Below are positions 24,581 through 32,892 of a stretch of 36,310 bases of DNA, piece after piece; positions within the stretch are counted from its first letter, which is position 1, and each line of letters starts with the position of its first letter. The stretch is from Candidatus Aminicenantota bacterium (GTDB lineage: Bacteria > Acidobacteriota > Aminicenantia > Aminicenantales > Aminicenantaceae). The notes under the pieces were generated by a model, which was not told the DNA's origin, ran no database searches, and saw nothing but the letters and a program-made list of their open reading frames with translations. The stretch spans positions 1 through 36,310 of the forward strand of contig JADHWO010000020.1 in assembly GCA_016783445.1 (NCBI GenBank), written 5' to 3'. A program made the position numbers and the translations under genes.

Positions 24581-27500
24581 ATGAAAACAAGAATATGGAT
24601 GAGTTTATTGAGCATTTTATTGTTGTTTTCCGTGATTTCTTATGCTTCGCAGGAAGCTCGTGTTCTTCGCTTCCCGGCTATTTACAAAAACCAGATTGTA
24701 TTCACTTATGCTGGTGACCTTTATACCGTATCCTCTTCAGGTGGAGTAGCCCGGAAGCTTACGAGCCACAAAGGATTCGAGGTTTTCCCCCGTTTTTCCC
24801 CGGATGGAAAATTTTTGGCTTTTACAGGCGAGTATGACGGAAACCGCGAAGTTTATATAATCCCAGGTAAAGGAGGAATGCCGAAGAGAATAACTTATAC
24901 TTCGACCCTTGGCCGTGACGATGTTTCTGATCGGATGGGACCGAATAATATTGTAATGACCTGGAAAAATGATAACAAGCATGTTGTTTTCCGTTCCAGG
25001 ATGCACGAATGGAATTCTTTTAACGGACAGTTGTATTTGGCTTCTGTTTATGGAGGAATCCCCGAGCAGATTCCTTTACCACGAGGAGGGTTTTGTTCAT
25101 TTTCCCCTGATGATAAGAAGTTGGCATATAATCGAATCTTTCGTGAATTCAGAACATGGAAGCGCTACCGCGGCGGCATGGCTGATGATATCTGGGTGTA
25201 TGATTTTGTTTCAAAGAAGATAGAAAATATCACCAATAATCCCGCCCAGGACATTATTCCCATGTGGAGCGGAAATAAAATATATTTCCTTTCAGACCGA
25301 GATGAAAATGAAAAGATGAATCTTTTTGTCTGTGACCTTACATCAAAAGAGACAAGGAAATTAACAAACTTTTCCGAGTTCGACATCAAGTTTCCTAGCC
25401 TTGGTCCAGAAGCTATTGTTTTTGAAAACGGCGGATTCATCTACCGATTTGACCTGGAAGAAGAAAAAACTGAGAAAGTCCCTGTAATTGTATCCAGTGA
25501 TATGCCTTCCAGCCGAGGCGGAATTAAAAAAGTTAATGAAAGAATAACAAATTATGAAATCTCACCTGATGGAAAACGGGCGTTATTTGGTGCACGTGGA
25601 GAAATTTTTACTGTTCCGGCCAAACATGGAAACACCCGCAACCTGACAAATACCTCTGGGATTCATGAACGCAGCTCAAAATGGTCTCCTGATGGGAAAT
25701 GGATTGCCTATATTTCAGATTCCACAGGTGAGGATGAGATCTATATCATGAAACAGGATGGTTCAGGGACACCTCAGCAGATCACAACCGGAGCAGATAC
25801 TTACAAATATCAGATTTATTGGTCTCCGGATTCAAAAAAAATTCTCTGGGGCGATAAGCTTTTACGTCTCAATTATGTAAATATTGAGACAAAGAAGGTT
25901 GTAGAAGTTACTAAGGCAACACGCTGGGAAATAAGAAATTATGTCTGGTCTCCGGACAGCAACTGGATAGCCTATGCAAAACCCGAGGCAGTGGCTATGA
26001 CAAAAGTCTACCTTTACAACAACAAAACGAAAAAAAACTATGAGGTTACAGACGGCTGGTACTCATCCTATTCAGCTTCCTTTAGTTCGGATGGAAAATA
26101 TCTATTTTTTGTATCAGATAGGGATTTCAGTCCTATTTATAGCAGTACAGAGTGGAATCATGCTTATCTCTCCATGGCAAGAATCTACCTGGTAACTCTT
26201 ACAAAGGATGTAAAGTCTCCCTTTGAACCAAAAAGTGATGAGGTTACTTTAAAGAAAGAAAGCGAAAAGAAGGAGGAAAAACCAGATGAAAAGGTAAAAA
26301 AGGAAAGTAAAGAAGAAGAAGAAAAAAAAGAAAAACCAATAAAAGTCGATACGGATGGACTTAAAGACCGCACAGTTGGCTTACCCATTGCAGTGGCTAA
26401 TTATGGGAATATCACTTCTGTTAGTGAAAAAATCTACTACATGACAAGAGGGAACCTGGAAAGAAAGTCTTCCTTAAAGATGTATGACCTGAAAGAGCAG
26501 AAGGAAACAAATCTTGGAAATATAAATGGTTATGAGATCTCACACGATCAAAAGAAGATGCTTGTTTCTAAACAGGGAACATACGCTATCATTAACCTTC
26601 CAAAAGCTCCGGTAGAGATTAAAGATAAGCTGAATTTAGAGAATATGGAAACAAAAGTTAACCTAAAAGAGGAGTGGAACCAGATTTTTAACGAGTGCTG
26701 GAGGCAGATGAAATATTTCTTCTATGCTCCAAATATGCACGGTGTGGACTGGGAAGCAATGAAGAAGCTTTATAAACCTCTAGCCGAGGCTGTAAACCAC
26801 CGGGCAGATTTAACCTATGTAATCGGTGAAATGATAGGGGAATTAAATGTTGGCCATACTTATGTGGGTGGCGGTGATGTTCCCAGGGTGGAAAGAATCA
26901 ATATTGGAAAACTTGGTGCCCAGTTTAAGAGAGATCCCAAATCTCACTATTATAAAATCACAAAAATCTTGAAAGGTCAGAACTGGAAGAGTTCCCTCCG
27001 TTCCCCGCTGACCGAAATAGGTATTAACGTAAAAGAAGGCGATTATCTTATTGCTCTTAATGGAAAACCAACAAACACTATGACTGATATGTATGAAGCT
27101 CTTCTTAATACTGTAGGGAAGCAGGTGAGACTTTGTGTGAATTCAAAGCCCGAAGAGAAAGGAAGCCGGGAAGTTGTAGTTGTCCCTGTAAGAGATGAAC
27201 TGTCCCTTTATTATTATAACTGGGTTCAAAGTAATATGGAGAAGGTTAACAAGGCGACAAAGGGAAAAGTTGGGTATATCCATGTCCCGGATATGGGCGC
27301 TGAAGGTTTAAATGAGTTTGTCAGGCAATTTTATCCCCAGCTTCAGAAAAAAGCTCTCATAATCGATGTGCGCGGTAATGGCGGTGGGAATGTATCTCCT
27401 ATGCTAATAGAACGGTTGAGGCGGGAGATAACAATGGTAGGTGTGGCACGGAATACAATCCCTGGACCTGATCCTGATGCTGTTTTGATGGGGCCTAAAG

Positions 27501-27871
27501 TCTGCTTGATGGATGAATTCTCTGCATCAGATGGAGATATCTTTCCCTATCGTTTTAAAAAGCATAAGCTTGGAAAACTGATCGGGAAGCGTACCTGGGG
27601 AGGAGTTGTGGGCATTCGAGGCTCTTTACCACTGATTGACGGTGGTTATATCTTTAAGCCTGAATTTGCAACATATGGAGTTGATGAGAAGGATTGGATT
27701 ATTGAAGGGAAGGGTGTTAAACCGGATATTTATGTTGATAATGACCCGGCTAAAGAATATGCAGGAATTGATGAACAACTGAATAAAGCTATAGAAGTTA
27801 TCCTTGAAGAGTTGAAGACAAAAGAAAAAGTGCTGCCGAAGATTCCTCCTTATCCGAAGAAGAAAAAATAG
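24581..27871 (+). CDS. Tricorn-like S41 protease, exported
   Basis: A 1096-residue serine protease of the tricorn type, expected in the periplasm or outside because of its signal peptide (MSLLSILLLFSVISYASQ). Order: a first beta-propeller (about 25-320) and a second (about 325-545) with TolB/WD-like SPDGKxxAF and SPDSNWIAY repeats; a charged Lys/Glu linker (about 556-590); a helical region; a PDZ-like domain (about 780-880, GDYLIALNGKP); then the S41 catalytic domain. Active-site residues match tricorn: H759 (NVGHTY), S983-D984 (FSASDGD) and E1042 (IEGKGVKPD). AGGAGG sits just before the ATG. In archaea tricorn degrades proteasome peptides; here, export and the M1 peptidase in the same window suggest use of external protein, which is inference. 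Confidence 0.92.
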   Translation: MKTRIWMSLLSILLLFSVISYASQEARVLRFPAIYKNQIVFTYAGDLYTVSSSGGVARKLTSHKGFEVFPRFSPDGKFLAFTGEYDGNREVYIIPGKGGMPKRITYTSTLGRDDVSDRMGPNNIVMTWKNDNKHVVFRSRMHEWNSFNGQLYLASVYGGIPEQIPLPRGGFCSFSPDDKKLAYNRIFREFRTWKRYRGGMADDIWVYDFVSKKIENITNNPAQDIIPMWSGNKIYFLSDRDENEKMNLFVCDLTSKETRKLTNFSEFDIKFPSLGPEAIVFENGGFIYRFDLEEEKTEKVPVIVSSDMPSSRGGIKKVNERITNYEISPDGKRALFGARGEIFTVPAKHGNTRNLTNTSGIHERSSKWSPDGKWIAYISDSTGEDEIYIMKQDGSGTPQQITTGADTYKYQIYWSPDSKKILWGDKLLRLNYVNIETKKVVEVTKATRWEIRNYVWSPDSNWIAYAKPEAVAMTKVYLYNNKTKKNYEVTDGWYSSYSASFSSDGKYLFFVSDRDFSPIYSSTEWNHAYLSMARIYLVTLTKDVKSPFEPKSDEVTLKKESEKKEEKPDEKVKKESKEEEEKKEKPIKVDTDGLKDRTVGLPIAVANYGNITSVSEKIYYMTRGNLERKSSLKMYDLKEQKETNLGNINGYEISHDQKKMLVSKQGTYAIINLPKAPVEIKDKLNLENMETKVNLKEEWNQIFNECWRQMKYFFYAPNMHGVDWEAMKKLYKPLAEAVNHRADLTYVIGEMIGELNVGHTYVGGGDVPRVERINIGKLGAQFKRDPKSHYYKITKILKGQNWKSSLRSPLTEIGINVKEGDYLIALNGKPTNTMTDMYEALLNTVGKQVRLCVNSKPEEKGSREVVVVPVRDELSLYYYNWVQSNMEKVNKATKGKVGYIHVPDMGAEGLNEFVRQFYPQLQKKALIIDVRGNGGGNVSPMLIERLRREITMVGVARNTIPGPDPDAVLMGPKVCLMDEFSASDGDIFPYRFKKHKLGKLIGKRTWGGVVGIRGSLPLIDGGYIFKPEFATYGVDEKDWIIEGKGVKPDIYVDNDPAKEYAGIDEQLNKAIEVILEELKTKEKVLPKIPPYPKKKK

Positions 27872-27976
27872 AAAAAAAATAAGAAATAAACGGATATTAG
27901 AGCCTTGTCAGATAAACTAAAGGTAAGTTGCCTTATTTGTGGAGCTACGAATAAATATCCTTTCTCAAGATAAGCG

Positions 27977-27985
27977 TGATATAAT
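27977..27985 (+). promoter_or_regulatory. Extended -10 promoter for the DUF362 gene
   Basis: TGATATAAT combines a perfect TATAAT (27980-27985) with the upstream TG of an extended -10, which often functions without a good -35. The start site would be near 27992, about 30 bases before the ATG, with GGAGGAG in the leader. Confidence 0.5.
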
Positions 27986-28021
27986 AACATCAGTATAAGA
28001 GAGAAGTACTGGAGGAGAACC

Positions 28022-29023
28022 ATGGGTAGAAATAATATATCCACATTGAACCGCCGGGAATTTCTTAAAAGTTCGGTTATAGGATTAGCCAGTTTGCCAA
28101 CATTAAGCAGTGCTTCTTTGGGGAAAAAAGAAACGAAGACAAAAGCAAAAATCGCACTTTTTAAAACTCAAAGCAGAGAAGAGGGAGTTCGAGAGGTCTT
28201 AAAGCTTTTAAAGTTCCCTTCTGTTAAGGGTAAAAAGGTTTTGCTAAAGCCAAATTTTAATACAGCTGACCCTACACCTGGTTCGACTCATAAAAACACT
28301 TTGAGTACATTGATTAAGGAGATAAAAACACGCGGAGCTTCGGAGATCACAGTAGGGGAAAGGAGTGGTCCTCCAAAAACTAAAAGAGTCATGGAAGACA
28401 AAGGGATTTTTAAACTGGCTCAAGAACTGGATTTTAAGATTATCAATTTTGAGGAATTGGCTGAAAAGGATTGGGTTCACTTTAATCCACCAGGAAATCA
28501 CTGGAAAGAGGGATTTTATATACCACGGCCTGTTGTCGAATCCGAGTATGTTGTTACAACCTGCTGTCTGAAGACGCACCAATACGGCGGTGTCTTTACT
28601 TTATCCCTTAAGCTGGCTGTAGGTTTAACACCCAAGAGGCTAATGAGAGAGCTCCATTCTTCACCAGACATGAGAAAAATGATTGCAGAGATAAGCCTTG
28701 GCTATGAGCCTCAATTGATTGTTCTTGATGGAATTGAGGCATTTGTGGATGGTGGCCCTTCAAGAGGAACCAGAAAAGAAGCCAATGTTTTTCTTGCAGG
28801 AGGGGACCGTATTGCCATAGATGCGGCAGGAATTGCTGTCTTGAAGGATTTAGGATCAAAAAAAGAGATCATGGAGCGAAAAATCTTTGATCAGGAACAG
28901 ATTAAAAGAGCGGTCGAGTTAGGTTTAGGAATAAGCAGACCTGATCAGATTGAGTTTATCACTCCTGATAAAGCAAGCCGGGAGTATGCAGAGAGAATAA
29001 GTTCAATTCTAATCCAGGGCTAG
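28022..29023 (+). CDS. DUF362-family protein with Tat export signal
   Basis: The N-terminus NRREFLKSSVIGLASL is a clear twin-arginine signal, so the protein is exported folded, possibly with a cofactor. DUF362 marks are VKGKKVLLKPNFN (about 75-88), GASEITVGERSGP, TTCCLKTHQYGGVFTLSLK around 180-200, and DGIEAFVDGGPSRG. The rest matches the core DUF362 length (333 aa total), but no clustered 4Fe-4S cysteine motif (CxxCxxC) of the longer ferredoxin-fused versions is present; the Cys-Cys pair is the only cysteine cluster seen. Biochemical function of DUF362 is unknown. GGAGGAG precedes the ATG. Upstream lies its own promoter; downstream a weak terminator. Confidence 0.88.
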   Translation: MGRNNISTLNRREFLKSSVIGLASLPTLSSASLGKKETKTKAKIALFKTQSREEGVREVLKLLKFPSVKGKKVLLKPNFNTADPTPGSTHKNTLSTLIKEIKTRGASEITVGERSGPPKTKRVMEDKGIFKLAQELDFKIINFEELAEKDWVHFNPPGNHWKEGFYIPRPVVESEYVVTTCCLKTHQYGGVFTLSLKLAVGLTPKRLMRELHSSPDMRKMIAEISLGYEPQLIVLDGIEAFVDGGPSRGTRKEANVFLAGGDRIAIDAAGIAVLKDLGSKKEIMERKIFDQEQIKRAVELGLGISRPDQIEFITPDKASREYAERISSILIQG

Positions 29024-29073
29024 CTTTGAAGAGAAATTAAATTTTAGGAATCATTCTACGACTAAAAAGAGCG

Positions 29074-29105
29074 AGGACCTATAATTGGAAGCGGGTCTTT
29101 TTATT
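29074..29105 (+). terminator. Weak intrinsic terminator after the DUF362 gene
   Basis: AGGACC (29074-29079) can pair with GGTCTT (29094-29099), including one G-T pair, around a 14-base loop, and is followed directly by a T-rich stretch (TTTTTATTT). The stem is short, so termination is probably partial. Confidence 0.35.
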
Positions 29106-29177
29106 TAAAAAAAGAGAACACTCCCCAATTTTTCTAGCCAGGGGCTAAGGAAAAATGATAAAATTCTTGAGGGAAAA

Positions 29178-29753
29178 ATGAGCCTTTATAAGACTATTCT
29201 TACCAGGAGGTCAATCCGCCAGTTTAAGCCAGAAGCAGTCTCGAGGGAAATACTAAAAAAAATTGTCAATTCCGCAAGGCTGGCGCCCTCAGGAGCCAAT
29301 CTTCAGCCGCTGGAATATATCGTTGTTGACGAAGAAGGACCCAGGAAACAGGTGTTTCCATGTTTGAGGTGGGCAGCATATATTGTTCCGGAAGGTAATC
29401 CTAAACCCGGTCATGAACCTGTGGCTTATATAGTTGTACTTGTCAATTCAAGGGTGAGAGATAAAGAGTATGAGCGAGATGTTGGTGCAGCTGTAGAGAA
29501 CATGATTCTGACTGCCTGGGAGGAGGGTGTAGGAAGCTGCTGGATAGCGTCTGCAGAAAGAAACAAGATTCAAAAAATACTAAATATTCCCATAGATTAT
29601 AAGATTGATTCCGTATTAGCTGTGGGATATCCTGACGAAGAGCCGTTGGTAGAGGATAAAAAAGATTCCATTAAGTATTGGAAAGATAAAAAAGGGCGCC
29701 TTCACGTACCCAAGAGAAAATTAAGGGATATCCTTCACTACAATGGTTTCTAA
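29178..29753 (+). CDS. Nitroreductase-family flavoprotein
   Basis: FMN-binding oxidoreductase of the nitroreductase fold, 191 residues, cytosolic. Signature segments are TRRSIRQFKPEAV (phosphate and FMN contacts), ARLAPSGANLQPLEY (about 38-52), DVGAAVENMILTA (the central helix) and GVGSCWIASAER (about 125), ending with DSVLAVGYPDEEP. It differs enough from the gene at 10202 to be a separate subfamily, with a long loop (WAAYIVPEGNPKPGHEP) where the other has a helix; such loops shape substrate choice. GAGGG sits about four bases before the ATG. The very short gap to the 45-aa membrane peptide downstream suggests they are co-transcribed. Natural acceptor unknown. Confidence 0.9.
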   Translation: MSLYKTILTRRSIRQFKPEAVSREILKKIVNSARLAPSGANLQPLEYIVVDEEGPRKQVFPCLRWAAYIVPEGNPKPGHEPVAYIVVLVNSRVRDKEYERDVGAAVENMILTAWEEGVGSCWIASAERNKIQKILNIPIDYKIDSVLAVGYPDEEPLVEDKKDSIKYWKDKKGRLHVPKRKLRDILHYNGF

Positions 29754-29783
29754 AAAATATAAAGGCGGGAAAGAGGAGGTAAA

Positions 29784-29921
29784 ATGATCCTTTTTGGCCT
29801 GGTTTTAATAATTGGCGGTTTTCTTATAAGACTGCTCACCACCTGGAATATAGTTGGCTGGATCTTGATGGGTTTGGGTATTGTTGTTTATGTTATTGCT
29901 CGTATAACTCATAAGAAGTAA
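29784..29921 (+). CDS. 45-residue two-helix membrane peptide
   Basis: Not in the ORF track. GAGGAGGT lies four bases before the ATG at 29784, a very strong ribosome site, 30 bases after the nitroreductase stop. The peptide (MILFGLVLIIGG… to …ARITHKK) is almost entirely hydrophobic with two likely membrane helices, about residues 2-15 and 24-40, joined by a short loop (RLLTTWN), and a basic end that should stay in the cytosol. I do not recognise it. The small size, ideal ribosome site and double helix make a real gene far more likely than chance. It ends 12 bases before the convergent tldE stop. Confidence 0.7.
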   Translation: MILFGLVLIIGGFLIRLLTTWNIVGWILMGLGIVVYVIARITHKK

Positions 29922-29933
29922 AAAAACTCATCC

Positions 29934-31277
29934 TTATTGTCCGGCTACTGTCAATTCCTTGATTTTGATTGTCGGACCAGAGACAGAACTTCGCATGTCG
30001 AGGTCATTGCCAATCATCTCAATATTATTTAAAATTTCTCCCAGATTACCGGAGATGGTTATTTCTGAGACAGGATAAACTATTTCCCCGTTTTCAACCC
30101 ATAAACCATATGCTCCTCTGGAGATATCTCCTGTTACCGGATTAAGTCCGTGTCCAAGGGTTCTTATTAAGATTAAGCCTTTATCCAGGGAAGAGATGAT
30201 TTCTTTTGGAGGGATACTTCCAGGGACAAGATAAAAATTATTAGGTGTAACACCGGTTCCAGCGGAGTTTCCTGTTGATTTTAGCGTTAGCTTCCTGGCG
30301 GCGTAAGTGTTGCACAGGTAGTTTTTTAGTATTCCTTTATTGATAACCTGAGTTTTTTGGCAGGGAACTCCTTCTGCATCATAGGGTCTTGTCCCAAGCA
30401 TTCCGGGCATGAGGCCGTCGTCTAAGATATCCAAATTGCTGCCTCCGATCCTTTTGCCCAATTTATCGACCAAAAAGGAAGTTTTCTGGTATATGGATAC
30501 TCCGGATATACAGGCAAAAAGGAAACCCAGAAGCCAGGAAGTCATCATTGGCTCAAAGATAACAGGAACATTTTGTGTCTTTATTTTCCTTGGTTTGAGC
30601 TGTCTTACTGTCCTTTCAACTGCTATATTAGCAATCTCCTCTGGAGGTTCCAGCTCATTAAAAAACCTCTTTGAAGAGAACCAATAGTCCTCAACTCTAC
30701 TGTCTGTTTCTCCAGCCTGGAGGCCGAGGCTTATGCCGCAGAATGTCTGCTCGTATTCCTGAAGAAAACCATTCGAGTTTGCCAAAGTGGTCTTGATTTC
30801 TTTTGTTTCAAAGCTTGCACCGTGGGAATTTGTGATTCTTTTATCATTAAGAGCGATTTTTTCTGTATTTATAGCCAGAGCAATTTTCTTTTCTGAATCT
30901 AATTTAGCGATTTCTGCGTCAAAGAGCCTTAAAGATGGGATATTAAATCCTTTTGGAGAGAGTGGTGGGAGTCCGGAGAACTCATCTGTACTGGCTAGTT
31001 GTGCACGCTTTATGGCATTTTTTACTAAGTACTGCAGTGTTTCTCTGGATAAGTCTGAAGAAGAGCCAAAAGCAGTTTTTTTATCTTTGATCACTCTTAA
31101 GCCTAAAGACCGGGAGCCAGCCTCCACAAGATTTTCAATTTTTCCTAACCTCACATCAACGCTGAATTCGTAGCCATCAAGAATGGATATTTCCACTTCA
31201 TCAGCACCGTTAACTCTTCCAAAAGCCACAAGGCTTTCTGCCAGCTCTTTGAGGTAAGTCGAGTCTTCTTCTTTCAC
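29934..31277 (-). CDS. tldE: TldE/PmbA-family subunit of the TldD-TldE protease
   Basis: Non-catalytic partner of TldD. The two form a heterodimeric cytosolic metalloprotease that trims unfolded or modified peptides, known for microcin B17 maturation and CcdA degradation in Escherichia coli. The 447-residue chain has the family layout: N-terminal alpha/beta part (GADEVEISILDG, RSLGLRVI), and C-terminal barrel with GTRPYDAEGVPCQKT and later GHGLNPVTGDISRGAYGLWVENGEIVYPV, the family's most typical stretch. The HExxxH zinc motif is absent, as expected for TldE. Its ATG overlaps the tldD stop by four bases, so the two are made in step. No modified-peptide (RiPP) precursor was found nearby. Confidence 0.9.
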   Translation of the reverse strand: MKEEDSTYLKELAESLVAFGRVNGADEVEISILDGYEFSVDVRLGKIENLVEAGSRSLGLRVIKDKKTAFGSSSDLSRETLQYLVKNAIKRAQLASTDEFSGLPPLSPKGFNIPSLRLFDAEIAKLDSEKKIALAINTEKIALNDKRITNSHGASFETKEIKTTLANSNGFLQEYEQTFCGISLGLQAGETDSRVEDYWFSSKRFFNELEPPEEIANIAVERTVRQLKPRKIKTQNVPVIFEPMMTSWLLGFLFACISGVSIYQKTSFLVDKLGKRIGGSNLDILDDGLMPGMLGTRPYDAEGVPCQKTQVINKGILKNYLCNTYAARKLTLKSTGNSAGTGVTPNNFYLVPGSIPPKEIISSLDKGLILIRTLGHGLNPVTGDISRGAYGLWVENGEIVYPVSEITISGNLGEILNNIEMIGNDLDMRSSVSGPTIKIKELTVAGQ

Positions 31278-32704
31278 TTTTGCCCTCCCACTGTCATCTT
31301 TGCTATTTTAATTGTAGGACAGCCATCAGTTACCGGAACCTGCTGGCCTTCCTTTCCGCATGTGCCTGTTTGAGGGCCAAACTTAAGGTCAGAACCGATC
31401 ATTTTTATATTATTTAAGATGTTTATATTAGTACCGATCAGGGTAGCCTGTTTCACCGGAGCAGTGAGTCTTCCGTTTTCTAAAAGATAGCCTGAGCTGA
31501 TTGAAAAAGTGAACTTTCCTGAATCTTCAACTTGACCTCCCTGGAATTTATGGGCATAAAATCCCTTTTTCACAGATTTAATGATTTCCTCAGGCGCATA
31601 CTCTCCTCTGTCTATGTAGGTGTTGCTCATCCTGGGAATTGGCATACATGTATAGTCCTGTCTTCGTCCGTGTCCTGTGAGTGGTTTGTTCATCAATTTT
31701 GCTGAAAGCCTGTCCTGAAGCAATCCTGTCATTTTTCCCTTTTTAATAAGAAGAGTCTTCTTTGGTATTGTTCCTTCGTCGTCAATGTTATAAGAACCTC
31801 GAAAATGAGGAATGGTCGGGTCGTCAAAGATAAAGACCTGACAGTTTGCAACCTTTTTTCCCATCTTATTCCAGAAAATCGAAGTTTTTTTACGGTTAAA
31901 ATCTGCCTCGAGAAGATGCCCGACTGCTTCATGAACCAGGACTCCGCTGTGGCCCGGGGCTAAAACAACAGGCATCTCTCCGGCAGGTGGCAAAACTGCT
32001 TCAAGAAGATTCAAGGCTTCTTTTGCCGCATCTTGACCTATTTCCTCAGGTGTGAGGGTGTTTGAGAAGTATTCTATACCTACTCTGCCTCCTCCTCCAG
32101 AGAATCCTGCTTCTCTTTTTTCTTCTTTTTCTGCCACAGCCAGACAATCCAGTCTAACAAGAGGGCGGGCGTCCGAGATTAGTAATCCTTCAGAATTGAC
32201 AATAGTTAAATGCTGAGTTTGGTCCAGGAAGGAGACTTTCACTTTTTTGATTTTTGGATCAAAGTTCCTGGCAGAAAGATAGGCTTTCTTGACGAGGGAG
32301 ATTTTTTTCTCCATAGATTCTTTGTGAGGGGACTTGAGGACTGGATAGAAATTATGACTAAATTGAACTGAATTCAGTAAAGAAGTTTTTTTTCGTTCAT
32401 GAGATGAGGAAATAGAGGATGCAGTGAGGGCGGCTTTTTTTATTTTTTCAAAAGAGAAATTGTTTGTGTATCCGTAACCCGTTTTTTCACCTGATAAAAC
32501 TCTTATGCCTAATCCAAGACTTATACTTTCTGCAGTCTCTTTAATGATATCTTCTTCCATATTGATAAAATTGTAGAGCTTGTACTCGAGAAAAATTTCT
32601 GAAAAATCACCCCCGCGAGAAAGGGAAATATTCAATATTTTTTGGAGATAATCCAGGGGAATATTGAAGTGATCTTCGAATAAGAGAGATGAAGGCTTTT
32701 TCAT
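31274..32704 (-). CDS. tldD: TldD-family zinc metalloprotease subunit
   Basis: Catalytic half of the TldD-TldE protease. The zinc motif HEAVGH (H258-H263, HExxxH) sits in GVLVHEAVGHLLEAD. Other family marks are SLGLGIRVLSGEKTGYGYT near residue 75, GRGSYNIDDEG after the zinc site, and GRRQDYTCMPIPRMSNTY. At 476 residues the length is standard. Access of unfolded peptides to a central chamber is known for the family. GAGGA lies about nine bases before the ATG. No convincing promoter was found in the 188-base gap to the next gene upstream, so tldD-tldE could also be read through from the B12-mutase operon. Confidence 0.92.
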   Translation of the reverse strand: MKKPSSLLFEDHFNIPLDYLQKILNISLSRGGDFSEIFLEYKLYNFINMEEDIIKETAESISLGLGIRVLSGEKTGYGYTNNFSFEKIKKAALTASSISSSHERKKTSLLNSVQFSHNFYPVLKSPHKESMEKKISLVKKAYLSARNFDPKIKKVKVSFLDQTQHLTIVNSEGLLISDARPLVRLDCLAVAEKEEKREAGFSGGGGRVGIEYFSNTLTPEEIGQDAAKEALNLLEAVLPPAGEMPVVLAPGHSGVLVHEAVGHLLEADFNRKKTSIFWNKMGKKVANCQVFIFDDPTIPHFRGSYNIDDEGTIPKKTLLIKKGKMTGLLQDRLSAKLMNKPLTGHGRRQDYTCMPIPRMSNTYIDRGEYAPEEIIKSVKKGFYAHKFQGGQVEDSGKFTFSISSGYLLENGRLTAPVKQATLIGTNINILNNIKMIGSDLKFGPQTGTCGKEGQQVPVTDGCPTIKIAKMTVGGQK

Positions 32705-32892
32705 TTATTTCTTTCCTCTGTGATTGAATTGGTCAAGAAAAAAAACAAGGCTAGCAACATCTGCTTTAAAATCCGGGATAAGATTTTAGTATTTTGTGAA
32801 GCCATTATCTATAACCATATTCCCAGCTGTTAATTGTGACTAGGTCTGACACCAACGTATCTCCGGCGGTCTTAACGCGTGAATTATTCAGG
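32705..32892. other. Gap between the tldD start and the mutase stop
   Basis: Of this gap, only the last 20 bases stand out: CGTGAATTATTCAGGTTAATT (32878-32898) runs into the mutase stop codon and matches 18 of 21 bases of the copy at 5790-5810, which also lies at the 3' end of a minus-strand gene. No gene or clear promoter is seen in the rest. Confidence 0.5.

Noticed and set aside
26185-26388. Serine/phenylalanine-rich minus-strand ORF
   Set aside because: It is the antisense of the Lys/Glu-rich linker of the tricorn-like protease, which explains its odd composition.
28022-29023. Ferredoxin-fused DUF362 iron-sulfur protein
   Set aside because: No CxxCxxC clusters are present in the sequence.
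29934-32704. Modified-peptide (RiPP) gene cluster around tldD/tldE
   Set aside because: No precursor peptide, cyclodehydratase or radical SAM gene is nearby; TldD/E are usually housekeeping outside such clusters.
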